Source of the DNA: Bifidobacterium sp. ESL0790
GTDB taxonomy: Bacteria > Actinomycetota > Actinomycetes > Actinomycetales > Bifidobacteriaceae
DNA length: 64,000 nucleotides
Assembly (NCBI RefSeq): GCF_029395435.1
Contig: NZ_CP113915.1
Span: forward strand, 1,612,001 to 1,676,000
Direction: 5' to 3'
The notes under the pieces were generated by a model that worked only from the letters and a program-made list of their open reading frames with translations, was not told where the DNA came from and did no database searches. Below, piece by piece: positions 9,434-18,730 of this stretch (positions are counted from its first letter, which is position 1; each line of letters starts with the position of its first letter). Position numbers and translations under genes: made by a program.

Positions 9434-11503
9434 CTAGCGCGAACGGCGGAACGGGGCCGAGTTGCGCTTGCCATGCGAGCGATGGAAGCCATCGGCCTTG
9501 CGCGAACCCTTGCCGCGATTGCCGCCACGGCCTTCGTAGCCCTCGTTGCGCCCACGACCGCCGGACTTGCCGTAACCACCGTGGCGATTCGACTTGCGTG
9601 AGCCGTAGGAATCGCCATAGTCCTCGGAGTATCCGCTATTACGGCCGCCGGAACGCCGGTTGCCATAGTGGTCGTTGCGGTCGTTGCGATTGCTGCGCCC
9701 CTTGCCTTTGCCACCACGATGGCCGTAATCGTCATACTCCGAACGACGCGAGCGCTTGCCCTTGCCGCCACGGAAATCATCGTCATAGAAGTCGCGCGAA
9801 CGATGGCCATCACGACGACCACGGTTCGTGCGCGCGTCAATTGGTCCCTCACCCTCGTCGTAGCGGGGGTTACGGTTCTTATGACCGTCTCGACGACCGC
9901 CTTGGGACCGTGAATCGTTGAAATCGCGGGAATCGCCGAAGCTCTCGCCGGAATCGCCGCGTCCCTTCTTGTCGAAGGAACGGCGCGAGCCCTCATGGCG
10001 ATTGTTGCGGTCACGGCGTCCGCCGCGGTCGCGACGGGAGCCGCCACGTCCGTTGCGCCCGGCCTTGCGGTTGACCACAGGGACGGTGAGCGTCCAGCCC
10101 TCGACCAGCGGAGCGTGCTCGCCCACCAGCTCCTCGAGCTCGGGCGCGCCCGGCACGATCTGCTGGCTCTTGGCCTTGATGCCGGCACGACGCAGCATCT
10201 GACGGGCGTCACGACGCTGCTGAGGCAGCACGAGGGTGACTACGTCGCCGGACTCGCCGGCGCGCGCGGTGCGGCCGGAACGGTGCAGGAACGACTTCGG
10301 GTCCTCCGGCGGCTCGGTCTGCACCACCATCTCCACGTCGCTGACGTCGATGCCGCGCGCGGCCACATCGGTGGCGACCATCACGCGGACGTCGCCCGAG
10401 GTGAAGGCGGCGAGATGGCGGTCACGCTGGTTCTGCGAGAGGTTGCCTTGCAGATCGACGGCGGGAATGCCTGCCTTGACCAGCTTGTCGGCCATCTTCT
10501 TGGCCTGGTATTTGGTGCGGGTGAAGAGGATGCGCTTTCCCATGCCGCTGGCGAGCTCGCGGATGACCTCGTATTTGTTACCCTGCGAGACCTCGAAGAT
10601 GTGGTGGGTCATGGTGTCGACCTGCGCGTCGGCCGGCGCGATCTCGTGGATCTTCGGCTCATGCAGGAATTGCTTCACAACCTTGTCGACGCCGTGGTCG
10701 AGCGTGGCGGAGAAGAGCATACGCTGGCCGTCGGGGTCGACTTGCTCCAGCAGGCGCTGCACGGCGGGCAGGAAGCCCATGTCGGCCATCTCGTCAGCCT
10801 CGTCGAGCACCGCGACCTCGACCGATTCAATCGACAGCGCGCCCTGGCGCAGCAGATCCTCCAGACGCCCCGGGCAAGCGACGATGATCTCGGCGCCGGC
10901 CTTGAGCTGGGAGATCTGACGGCTGTATTTCACCCCGCCGTAGATGGTGGCGGTACGCATGTCGTAGGCGGCGGCGAGCGGGGCGACGACCTCGTCGATC
11001 TGGTTGACGAGCTCGCGGGTGGGTGCCAAAATCATCGCGCGCGGGTGCGGCAGCATGGCGCGGGAGCGGGACTTGCGGTCGCCGCTGCGTTCCATACGCT
11101 CGAAGTCACGCATCGCGGCCTCGCCCTCGCCTTCCTCACCGAGGCGGGCGACGAGCGGGATGGAGAACGCGAGCGTCTTGCCGCTGCCGGTCTCGCCGCG
11201 GCCGAGCACGTCACGGCCGGCCAGCGAATCGCCGAGGGTGTCGGCCTGGATGGGGAACGCGAAGGTCTTGCCATCCTTCGCCAGCACGCGGACGAGCGGA
11301 TCGGGCACGCCGAGCTCGGCGAAGGTGCGCTCGGGCTGGTCGCCGCTTTTCGCGTATGCGGCCGCGTTTTCTGCCTGTTCGCTCGCCTTAGAAGAGTTGC
11401 CAGTGGTGGAATCGGAGGTCTGAGCGTCCGAATAGTCCGAGAAATCGGAGGAATAATCTGAATTTTTACGTTTGTTGTATTGATGAGAACGACGGTTCGG
11501 CAC
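9434..11503 (-). CDS. DEAD-box ATP-dependent RNA helicase
   Basis: A 689-aa DEAD-box helicase that unwinds RNA duplexes during ribosome assembly or mRNA decay. Motifs in order: Q motif (FPIQ), motif I GETGSGKT near residue 100, PTRELV, motif II DEAD near 233, SAT (motif III), and motif VI HRSGRTARAG. From about residue 470 the protein becomes an Arg/Gly/Asp/Asn-rich tail with repeated RGG, RRDG and GGRN motifs, a disordered RNA-binding extension typical of CsdA/DeaD-like actinobacterial helicases. The N-terminal 60 residues are also low-complexity. The start ATG at 11503 is the first in frame. Confidence 0.92.
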   Translation of the reverse strand: MPNRRSHQYNKRKNSDYSSDFSDYSDAQTSDSTTGNSSKASEQAENAAAYAKSGDQPERTFAELGVPDPLVRVLAKDGKTFAFPIQADTLGDSLAGRDVLGRGETGSGKTLAFSIPLVARLGEEGEGEAAMRDFERMERSGDRKSRSRAMLPHPRAMILAPTRELVNQIDEVVAPLAAAYDMRTATIYGGVKYSRQISQLKAGAEIIVACPGRLEDLLRQGALSIESVEVAVLDEADEMADMGFLPAVQRLLEQVDPDGQRMLFSATLDHGVDKVVKQFLHEPKIHEIAPADAQVDTMTHHIFEVSQGNKYEVIRELASGMGKRILFTRTKYQAKKMADKLVKAGIPAVDLQGNLSQNQRDRHLAAFTSGDVRVMVATDVAARGIDVSDVEMVVQTEPPEDPKSFLHRSGRTARAGESGDVVTLVLPQQRRDARQMLRRAGIKAKSQQIVPGAPELEELVGEHAPLVEGWTLTVPVVNRKAGRNGRGGSRRDRGGRRDRNNRHEGSRRSFDKKGRGDSGESFGDSRDFNDSRSQGGRRDGHKNRNPRYDEGEGPIDARTNRGRRDGHRSRDFYDDDFRGGKGKRSRRSEYDDYGHRGGKGKGRSNRNDRNDHYGNRRSGGRNSGYSEDYGDSYGSRKSNRHGGYGKSGGRGRNEGYEGRGGNRGKGSRKADGFHRSHGKRNSAPFRRSR

Positions 11504-11713
11504 AATAGCCTTTCAAAAGATTGAAGCCGACCTGTTTCTCTTGCTTAAAATCGAACACCGGCTTCGTAATGGACAGTTCACTATATCAGACACGCCCAAC
11601 CTGCAAGCCTCGCCCACAGCGGATTTCCAGCCCTATCGTCTGCCAGCGCGGGCAAGCTGGTAGCATCGATCGATTCGAAAACGACGAACGGAACTCATGG
11701 AAAGGCATGATTG

Positions 11714-12130
11714 ATGCAGCGGCCGATAACCACCTCAACGACATTCCTGGCGCGCAAAAGCGAGCCCGCCACGGCTGACGACCTGCCCGTGGCCCGCGAT
11801 CTCAAGGACACGCTGGAGGCGTATGCCGACCGGTGCGTGGGCATGGCGGCCAACATGATCGGCGAGCGCAAGCGCATCATCGTCTTCTTCGACAACCTCA
11901 TCGGGCGCATCGTCACGATGCTCAACCCCGAGATCGTCGAGAAATCCGAGCCGTACGAGACCGAAGAGGGTTGTCTGTCGCTCGAAGGCATGCGCAAGAC
12001 CACGCGTTTCCGCATCATTCGCGTGCGCTACATGGATTTGAGGATGCGCGAGCACACCGCGCGGTTCCAGGATTGGACGGCCCAGATCATCCAGCATGAG
12101 ATCGACCACTGTGACGGGATTCTCATCTGA
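11714..12130 (+). CDS. Peptide deformylase-like protein
   Basis: This 138-aa protein carries two of the three deformylase motifs intact: EGCLS near residues 85-89 (metal-ligand Cys) and QHEIDH near 126-131 (metal-ligand His pair and catalytic Glu). Motif 1, normally GxGxAAxQ, reads CVGMAANM, so its Gln position is Met. That variant occurs in a known deformylase-like subgroup of Gram-positive bacteria. It is shorter than a typical deformylase (about 165 aa). The start ATG at 11714 has GGAAAGG eight to nine bases upstream; a TTG just before it is less likely. A second, canonical def gene is expected elsewhere. Activity on formyl-methionine is uncertain. Confidence 0.8.
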   Translation: MQRPITTSTTFLARKSEPATADDLPVARDLKDTLEAYADRCVGMAANMIGERKRIIVFFDNLIGRIVTMLNPEIVEKSEPYETEEGCLSLEGMRKTTRFRIIRVRYMDLRMREHTARFQDWTAQIIQHEIDHCDGILI

Positions 12131-12248
12131 GCATCACGCCCCCGCCCAAGCACATTCACATCGCATAACACTGTATTGATAAAGCGTCATTAGGGAATAC
12201 CAGTTGGGAATGCCCGGAAAATACTCGCAATAACAACTGAAAACAACA

Positions 12249-12306
12249 ACGCCCTCCGACCCACATTTCGTACAACATACGAGAACATGAGCCGGAGGGC
12301 GTTTTG
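12249..12306. terminator. Bidirectional terminator between convergent genes
   Basis: AACGCCCTCCG pairs with CGGAGGGCGTT, with an inner hairpin TCGTA/TACGA. A T run follows on the plus strand (GCGTTTTG), and T-rich sequence follows on the minus strand. It separates the deformylase-like gene from the convergent TIM-barrel gene. Confidence 0.75.
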
Positions 12307-12322
12307 TGAGACTTTCAGGCCC

Positions 12323-13234
12323 TCACGCGCCGTGGGACTCCACGATGGCACCCTCGCTGGGCGGGGTCTGCTTCTTGTGGCGCGGGCTCGGAGCCTTGGC
12401 CGGCGGCACGTCCGTGTATGGATGGCCCATAGTGGCCGTGGCGGTGTAGAAGTTCTTGCTGGTCGGAGCGGCAGCCGGAGTTCCCGCGGAAGCCGAAGCG
12501 TCCGGTTTCAGGCTGGATGCGGGAGCGGCGGCGGGCGCGGCATGGCCGGTCTCGCCGTTGCGATAGCGATCCATCATGGCCTTCTGCAGATCGGCGGCGC
12601 TAGGCGGTGTCCACGAAAGGGCGTTGGCTCCGGCGGCGATGGTCTCCTCGATGGACTTGGCGGAGCCCCCGGAACTCGCCACGAGCGGAATCTCCGGGTA
12701 ACGGTCCTTGATCTGGGCCACCACCTCGGCGGTGCGCCTGCCAGCGGCCACGTTGATGATGCGGGCGCCGGCCTCGATCTTGCGCGCGACGTTGTCGTCG
12801 AACTGCACCACCGTGGCCATCACCGGCACATGCACAGTCATCGCCACCTCACGCACGATCTCGACGGTGGACGGCGCGTTGAGCACCACCCCGGAGACGC
12901 CCTGCATCTCGGCGAAGACGGCCAACTCGAGCACACGGGTGCCGGTGGTGGTGCCTCCCCCGACGCCCACGAACACGGGCGCCCGGGCCACGGAGAGCAC
13001 GGCCTGGTTGATCACGGGCTGGCCGGTAAAGGGGTAGACGGCGAGGATCGCGTCGGCGTTGGTGTTGTGGATCACGGCCGCGTCGGTGGTATAGGCGAAG
13101 GAGCGCAGGCGGCGGCCCTCGAGCACGACGCCGCTGGACTGCTCGATCTCGGCCGGCACACGCGCGTCGTTCGAGCTCAGTGGATTCTCAATGGGCAGAG
13201 CCTCTGGCAGATTGCTTAGCTGACGTTCCATCAT
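12323..13234 (-). CDS. TIM-barrel protein of unknown function
   Basis: A 303-aa protein. Residues 1-235 have the alternating pattern of a (beta/alpha)8 barrel, with glycine-rich loops VFVGVGGGTTTGTR, VASSGGSAKS and the C-terminal GANALSWTPPSA, which resemble the phosphate-binding loops of ThiG- or NanE-like barrels. Roughly 70 Ala/Pro/Ser-rich C-terminal residues look disordered. No specific catalytic signature is recognisable, so no reaction is assigned. The start ATG-ATG at 13234 is near GGGAGCGG. It is divergent from ettA and converges on the deformylase-like gene. Confidence 0.7.
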   Translation of the reverse strand: MMERQLSNLPEALPIENPLSSNDARVPAEIEQSSGVVLEGRRLRSFAYTTDAAVIHNTNADAILAVYPFTGQPVINQAVLSVARAPVFVGVGGGTTTGTRVLELAVFAEMQGVSGVVLNAPSTVEIVREVAMTVHVPVMATVVQFDDNVARKIEAGARIINVAAGRRTAEVVAQIKDRYPEIPLVASSGGSAKSIEETIAAGANALSWTPPSAADLQKAMMDRYRNGETGHAAPAAAPASSLKPDASASAGTPAAAPTSKNFYTATATMGHPYTDVPPAKAPSPRHKKQTPPSEGAIVESHGA

Positions 13235-13612
13235 GCCGCTCCCTTCGAGTGTCTAAACGCTTGACGACGCCCTGAGACGAAATCGCCCCGGACGCCGAAA
13301 CAAGCACAGTACCAGACCCAACATAACACCTCCACCTGTTGTTCCTCGAAATCGAAAATCTTCACATTTTGTCGCCCGATGCCACATTGTCCGCGTTTCC
13401 CGACACCCGTCGTGCAAACGCTTTGTCCTTTATATTCCGCAAGCGCACTGTCGCCTCGCTATGACAAAATTGACTGGAAATCCGTGGGCTCGGAAAGGCC
13501 GGAACGTCAAGGCAAACCTGATGGCGACGCCACCGAAAACGGGGCCTTCCCAACCACGGCTTGAGCGCCGTGCCCGAGTGCGGCAACCAGAAGACAATGA
13601 AGGAACGAATAC
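13235..13612. other. Divergent intergenic region upstream of ettA
   Basis: These 378 bases lie between the TIM-barrel gene (minus) and ettA (plus) and should contain both promoters. No repeat, RNA gene or supported small gene was seen; the open frames inside have no ribosome-binding site. Confidence 0.45.
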
Positions 13613-15289
<1,677 letters not shown>

Positions 15290-15392
15290 TCCCTATCCCC
15301 ATATCCGCTCCCCAAATCGGTCGCCCTGCTGCCGCTCAGTTAGTTACCGCTAGTATGAAGCGCTTTATCCGGCCTGATGGGTTGCCCTTGAC

Positions 15393-15486
15393 GTGGTGGG
15401 GGTGGAAATATACGATGTCCGACACGCTCCGGGCCGCTCTGGCCAAGTCTTTACGGTCTGACATCGCATATTTCCACCCCCACCAC
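15393..15486. repeat. Palindromic element A (covarying pair with element B)
   Basis: Perfect 19-bp arms GTGGTGGGGGTGGAAATAT (15393-15411) and its complement (15468-15486) extend inward through CGATGTC/GACATCG with single mismatches. The central segment is CGCTCCGGGCCGCTCTGGCC followed by AAGTCTTTACGG. The same centre recurs, inverted, in element B 64 bases away. Confidence 0.85.
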
Positions 15487-15550
15487 TCAACGTATAAGTG
15501 TTAAAGACCTAGCCAATCCCAACTCACTGCCAGAGTCGATTCCGTTAAGT

Positions 15551-15636
15551 TGGTGGTCTGGGATATGCGATGTTCGACCGTATGACTTGGCCGAGCGGCC
15601 CGGAGCGTGTCGAATATCGTATATCCCAGACCACCA
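15551..15636. repeat. Palindromic element B (inverted relative to element A)
   Basis: Perfect 16-bp arms TGGTGGTCTGGGATAT (15551-15566) and complement (15621-15636). Read on the minus strand it shares the central core of element A (GACACGCTCCGGGCCGCT, GGCCAAGTC, TACGGTC). The outer stem sequence differs, with both strands changed so that pairing is kept. Confidence 0.85.
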
Positions 15637-15780
15637 GCGCCAGTTCTAAGGTCACCGTCATAAGCAAGCGACTGCTTGGTAGGCCTGGGGGAAAATAAGC
15701 GGATATAAAAAATGGAGGAAAAAGTTGGGCGGATTGGATAGACTCTCATAAGCGTTAATTCGATAGGAATGAGGAATGAC

Positions 15781-16734
15781 ATGGCGGAAGTCAAGGCGGG
15801 CGACGCGGCACAGCAGGCAGTGAAAGCGCTCGAGTTGAAGCCCGGGCAGCAGCAGGGCGACCGCACCGTCTTCCATGATGCCACCAACCTCTACTACCCC
15901 ACCGAGCGCATCTACGGCGGCCAGATGACCGCGCAGGCCATCATCGCCGCCTCCGACACCACCGACGCCGACAAGGTGCCGAACTCCATCCACGCCACGT
16001 TCATCAAGGTGGGCAAGCTCGACGAGGAGACCCGCTACGAGGTGGAATCGCTGCGTGACGGCCGTTCGTTCTCCACCCGCCGCGTGGACGCCAGGCAAGG
16101 CGACCAGCTGCTCTTCACCGCCACGGTGAGCATGCAGAAGGCGGGCCAGGCTGGCGTGGAGTTCAACGATGACATGCCGCAAAACCTCCCCGATCCCGAG
16201 ACACTCACCAGCGCCAAGGACCTGATGGAGCCTTACGCCGACCAGTCCGGGTTCGCCAAATACTATTCGTCGCAGTCGCCCTTCGACATCCGCCACATCG
16301 GCTCGACCGTCATGCTCGAGCCCGACAAGAAGAGCGCCGACAAGGATTCCGGCAAGCAGATGGTGTGGATGCGCATGGCCAGCCCGATCGAGGCGCCGCA
16401 GAACGTGCACCGCGCGCTGCTGGCGCTGGAGTGCGACCAGGTGATGATGGAGCCGGACCTGCGCCGCGCGGGCCTGAGCATCTCGACGCCCGGCATCTTC
16501 TACGCCTCGATCGACCACTCGATGTGGTGGTACGACAACATCGACATGAACGAATGGCACCTCTACGTGCAGGACGCCCCGGTGGCCGGGCATGGCAGGG
16601 CTCTGGGCATCGCCAAGGTCTACTCGGCGGACGGCAGGCTGCTGGCCGCGATGACGCAGGAAGCCACGATTCGCGTGCCGGAAAAGAAGGATGACAAGAA
16701 CGGCAAGAAGGACGACAAGAAAACCGAGAAGTAA
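15781..16734 (+). CDS. tesB: Acyl-CoA thioesterase II (TesB family)
   Basis: A 317-aa double hot-dog thioesterase that hydrolyses acyl-CoA to free fatty acid and CoA. The N-terminal hot-dog contains the family pattern YPTERIYGGQMTAQA and RRVDARQG. The C-terminal hot-dog contains SIDHSMWW (the Asp of the TesB catalytic triad region) and WHLYVQDAPVAGHGRALG, where the family shows W-x-LY-x-(2)-SP-x(5)-RG. A lysine-rich tail of about 20 residues ends the protein. The start ATG at 15781 is preceded by GAGGA at five to six bases; the ATG at 15769 has worse spacing. It is slightly longer than E. coli TesB (286 aa). Monocistronic, followed by a strong terminator. Confidence 0.92.
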   Translation: MAEVKAGDAAQQAVKALELKPGQQQGDRTVFHDATNLYYPTERIYGGQMTAQAIIAASDTTDADKVPNSIHATFIKVGKLDEETRYEVESLRDGRSFSTRRVDARQGDQLLFTATVSMQKAGQAGVEFNDDMPQNLPDPETLTSAKDLMEPYADQSGFAKYYSSQSPFDIRHIGSTVMLEPDKKSADKDSGKQMVWMRMASPIEAPQNVHRALLALECDQVMMEPDLRRAGLSISTPGIFYASIDHSMWWYDNIDMNEWHLYVQDAPVAGHGRALGIAKVYSADGRLLAAMTQEATIRVPEKKDDKNGKKDDKKTEK

Positions 16735-16768
16735 CATTCCTGGCTTATCGGAACGTATTTCTGATTGT

Positions 16769-16801
16769 TTGCCGGTCGTTCATTCAACGGCCGGCAATTT
16801 C
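16769..16801 (+). terminator. Terminator after tesB
   Basis: Stem TTGCCGGTCGTT / AACGGCCGGCAA around loop CATTC (one mismatch), followed by TTTC. It lies 35 bases after the thioesterase stop. Confidence 0.8.
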
Positions 16802-16946
16802 ATGAGCCGTCAATCGTCTTGATGACGTTTTGTCCAAAACCAGCCGAACAAACAACCGGCTAGACAGCATACAACTATGGTGAATAACCCCATATTTCTT
16901 CTCCGTCGAATGGTTATATGCCGTTTGCCTAATAATAAACAGAATA

Positions 16947-17204
16947 TCAAAAATCAGGAAGCATCAGGTCCTCGCCACCCAGAAAAGTGAAGCCACCCTT
17001 GGCCTCGAGCAGTCGACGGGCGAACGACAAGGCGCACAGCGTCGATTGGACGCCATCGACGCCGCCAATCTCGTGGGACCATATGGTGTCATCACCGCTG
17101 GTCAATGAGACTGTGGTCCAGAATTCCCCTGATTCGGCTCGCTTCGGTTCGGCAACAAGCAAATCATAGGATTCACCGAGCTTTTCGAATGTCCGTTTGA
17201 GCAC
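16947..17204 (-). CDS. Small uncharacterised protein
   Basis: An 85-aa soluble protein starting at GTG 17204, with AAAGGAC about nine bases upstream. The sequence has an N-terminal helix (KRTFEKLGESYDLLVAEPKR), a central strand-rich part (WTTVSLTSGDD, HEIGGVDGVQS) and a helix ending LLEAKGGF. No recognised catalytic motif is present. It follows the DUF3180 gene in the same orientation, 56 bases downstream, so it may be the last gene of that transcript. Function not assigned. Confidence 0.65.
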   Translation of the reverse strand: MLKRTFEKLGESYDLLVAEPKRAESGEFWTTVSLTSGDDTIWSHEIGGVDGVQSTLCALSFARRLLEAKGGFTFLGGEDLMLPDF

Positions 17205-17260
17205 TTCGTTGTGTCCTTTCGTCCCGTTTCAGGCGTTCAAGCCAAACCCTGAAACGAATA

Positions 17261-17806
17261 TCAAATGTCGCTTTTGCCCAGCGAGCCGGCGGCGATCTTG
17301 CGCTGACGCTCACGGCGCTTGGCGGCCTTCATCTTCGGGCTTTCGGGCCCGTCGTTCGGCGGCAGCTGGCAGAGCCACTCCCCCACGATGCCGACGACCA
17401 TGTCGGCCAGGCAGATGATCGCGGTGACCCCGCATTGGATGGACGCGTCGCGGTAGAAGGGCGCGTTGACGTGGCTCAGCATCAGGAACAGCTGGCCGAA
17501 ATACCAGCCGGCCAGGCCCGCCCCGGCAATGCCGAGCGCCTTGCACAGCACGAGCGTGTAGACGGCCTTCGTCGGGTCGATCCAGCTTTTGCGCTTGGCC
17601 GGGTCGGTGGTGGCGTAACGGTGCACCTGCAGCGCCAGGATCAGCACGATCGCGCCCAGGGCGATGAGCACGAAAGCGACGATCCAGGGGGCCCCGACCA
17701 GCGAGAGGCCCGTCATCTCGTCGGATTTGGCGAAGACGATGCCGAGAAACATCCCGAGCCCGAGAGCCACGAGGTAATACCACCATGGGGTGCGACGATT
17801 GATCAT
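17261..17806 (-). CDS. DUF3180-family membrane protein
   Basis: A 181-aa integral membrane protein with four predicted helices: about residues 9-27, 38-60, 87-110 and 126-146. The C-terminal tail is basic (KMKAAKRRERQRK). In actinobacteria DUF3180 genes sit directly after folK, and this one overlaps the folK-like gene by an ATGA junction, so the two are translationally coupled. The function is unknown. It has been retained here although the folate genes around it are missing or degenerate, which argues that it is not purely a folate-pathway accessory. Confidence 0.85.
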   Translation of the reverse strand: MINRRTPWWYYLVALGLGMFLGIVFAKSDEMTGLSLVGAPWIVAFVLIALGAIVLILALQVHRYATTDPAKRKSWIDPTKAVYTLVLCKALGIAGAGLAGWYFGQLFLMLSHVNAPFYRDASIQCGVTAIICLADMVVGIVGEWLCQLPPNDGPESPKMKAAKRRERQRKIAAGSLGKSDI

Positions 17807-18723
17807 TGTGTATCCCCCAATATCCAGCTGTCGGAGAGCAGGCCGACGCGGGCGGCGTCGGAGGCCATGGCGAGCAGGAAGGAGACCGGATCGCCATCAA
17901 ACCTGGCGTCCGGGTCCATGTCGAGCCATGGGGCCAGCACTTCCGCTTCACGTTTGGCCTGTTGCAACGGTAATTGCGGGCCTGTGGCGGTTTCGGCGTC
18001 GTTGCCCTCGCTTTCGCCTTCCATATCAATCAGGCGCAAAGAGACGGCACCCTCGTGCGTGGCCGAAAGCGAATCGAGCAACTCGGCGAGACCGGACGGC
18101 GTGAGCTTCGTGGTCAGTTGGATCACCGCGGCCTCGGCGTCGGCGGTATCCACGCCCATGACGTGGTACAGCGGCGAGATGCCCTCGACTTGGTTGCCAG
18201 GGACTGAATCGAGCGAGACGACCACGGCGCGGAACCGCTGCTCGGCGTCGAGCGCCTTGCTGCGCATGGCGACCACCGCGCGATGAGCGACGGAACCCGC
18301 GGCAGGCGCGCCGGTCCCGGAACCCTCGGCCTTCTTGGCCTCGTCGGCCTGACGCTGGATGTCCGCCGACATATCGGCCCCCGCGAGAGAGGCGTCGGTC
18401 GGCCGCGCGTTGGCATTGGCCAGAGCAAACACAGGTCCACCGAAGTCGCCAATGCCTTCGGAACTATCACCGCCCAAGCCAGTCTCCCCAACAAAGCCAA
18501 TATCGGGGTCGTCGAAACGAATCTCCTCACCGTCGAAATCCACGCTCAGCTGCGCATGCGCACGCCCCGAGGCGATGGCCTCCCGCAGACGCTTGGCAAT
18601 CTGCGCGCCTTGCACAGCAGCAAAGGAATCCTGATCGAAGGAAATCCCGACCCGCGCGTAAACGCCAAGGGGCGTGCCATCCTCTGACATGCCCCTTGCC
18701 GTGGATCGTTGCGAACCAGTCAT
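17803..18723 (-). CDS. Degenerate FolB-FolK-like protein (HPPK homologue lacking active-site motifs)
   Basis: A 306-aa protein whose C-terminal half is recognisable as 6-hydroxymethyl-7,8-dihydropterin pyrophosphokinase by the HPPK N-terminal pattern (AVVAMRSKALDAEQRFRA, ISPLYHV) and the tail pattern VLAPWLDMDPDARFDG. The catalytic signature R-x(2)-DLDLL, with the two Mg-binding Asp, is replaced by VSLRLIDMEG, and the HPR motif before VLAPW is QQAKREA. The N-terminal ~145 residues occupy the place of FolB in FolB-FolK fusions but show no clear aldolase signature. It lies 7 bases after ftsH and overlaps the DUF3180 start. It is probably catalytically inactive or repurposed; a pseudogene in the making is possible although the frame is intact. 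Confidence 0.65.
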   Translation of the reverse strand: MTGSQRSTARGMSEDGTPLGVYARVGISFDQDSFAAVQGAQIAKRLREAIASGRAHAQLSVDFDGEEIRFDDPDIGFVGETGLGGDSSEGIGDFGGPVFALANANARPTDASLAGADMSADIQRQADEAKKAEGSGTGAPAAGSVAHRAVVAMRSKALDAEQRFRAVVVSLDSVPGNQVEGISPLYHVMGVDTADAEAAVIQLTTKLTPSGLAELLDSLSATHEGAVSLRLIDMEGESEGNDAETATGPQLPLQQAKREAEVLAPWLDMDPDARFDGDPVSFLLAMASDAARVGLLSDSWILGDTQ

Positions 18724-18730
18724 GACCGCT

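Noticed and set aside
9995-11461. 488-codon open frame on the plus strand opposite the DEAD-box helicase
   Set aside because: High GC opens antisense frames; the minus-strand helicase has clear motifs and this frame encodes only His/Val/Gly/Arg-rich sequence. The same reason applies to the long antisense frames over ftsH, the GH65 fusion, ettA, cydC and cydD.
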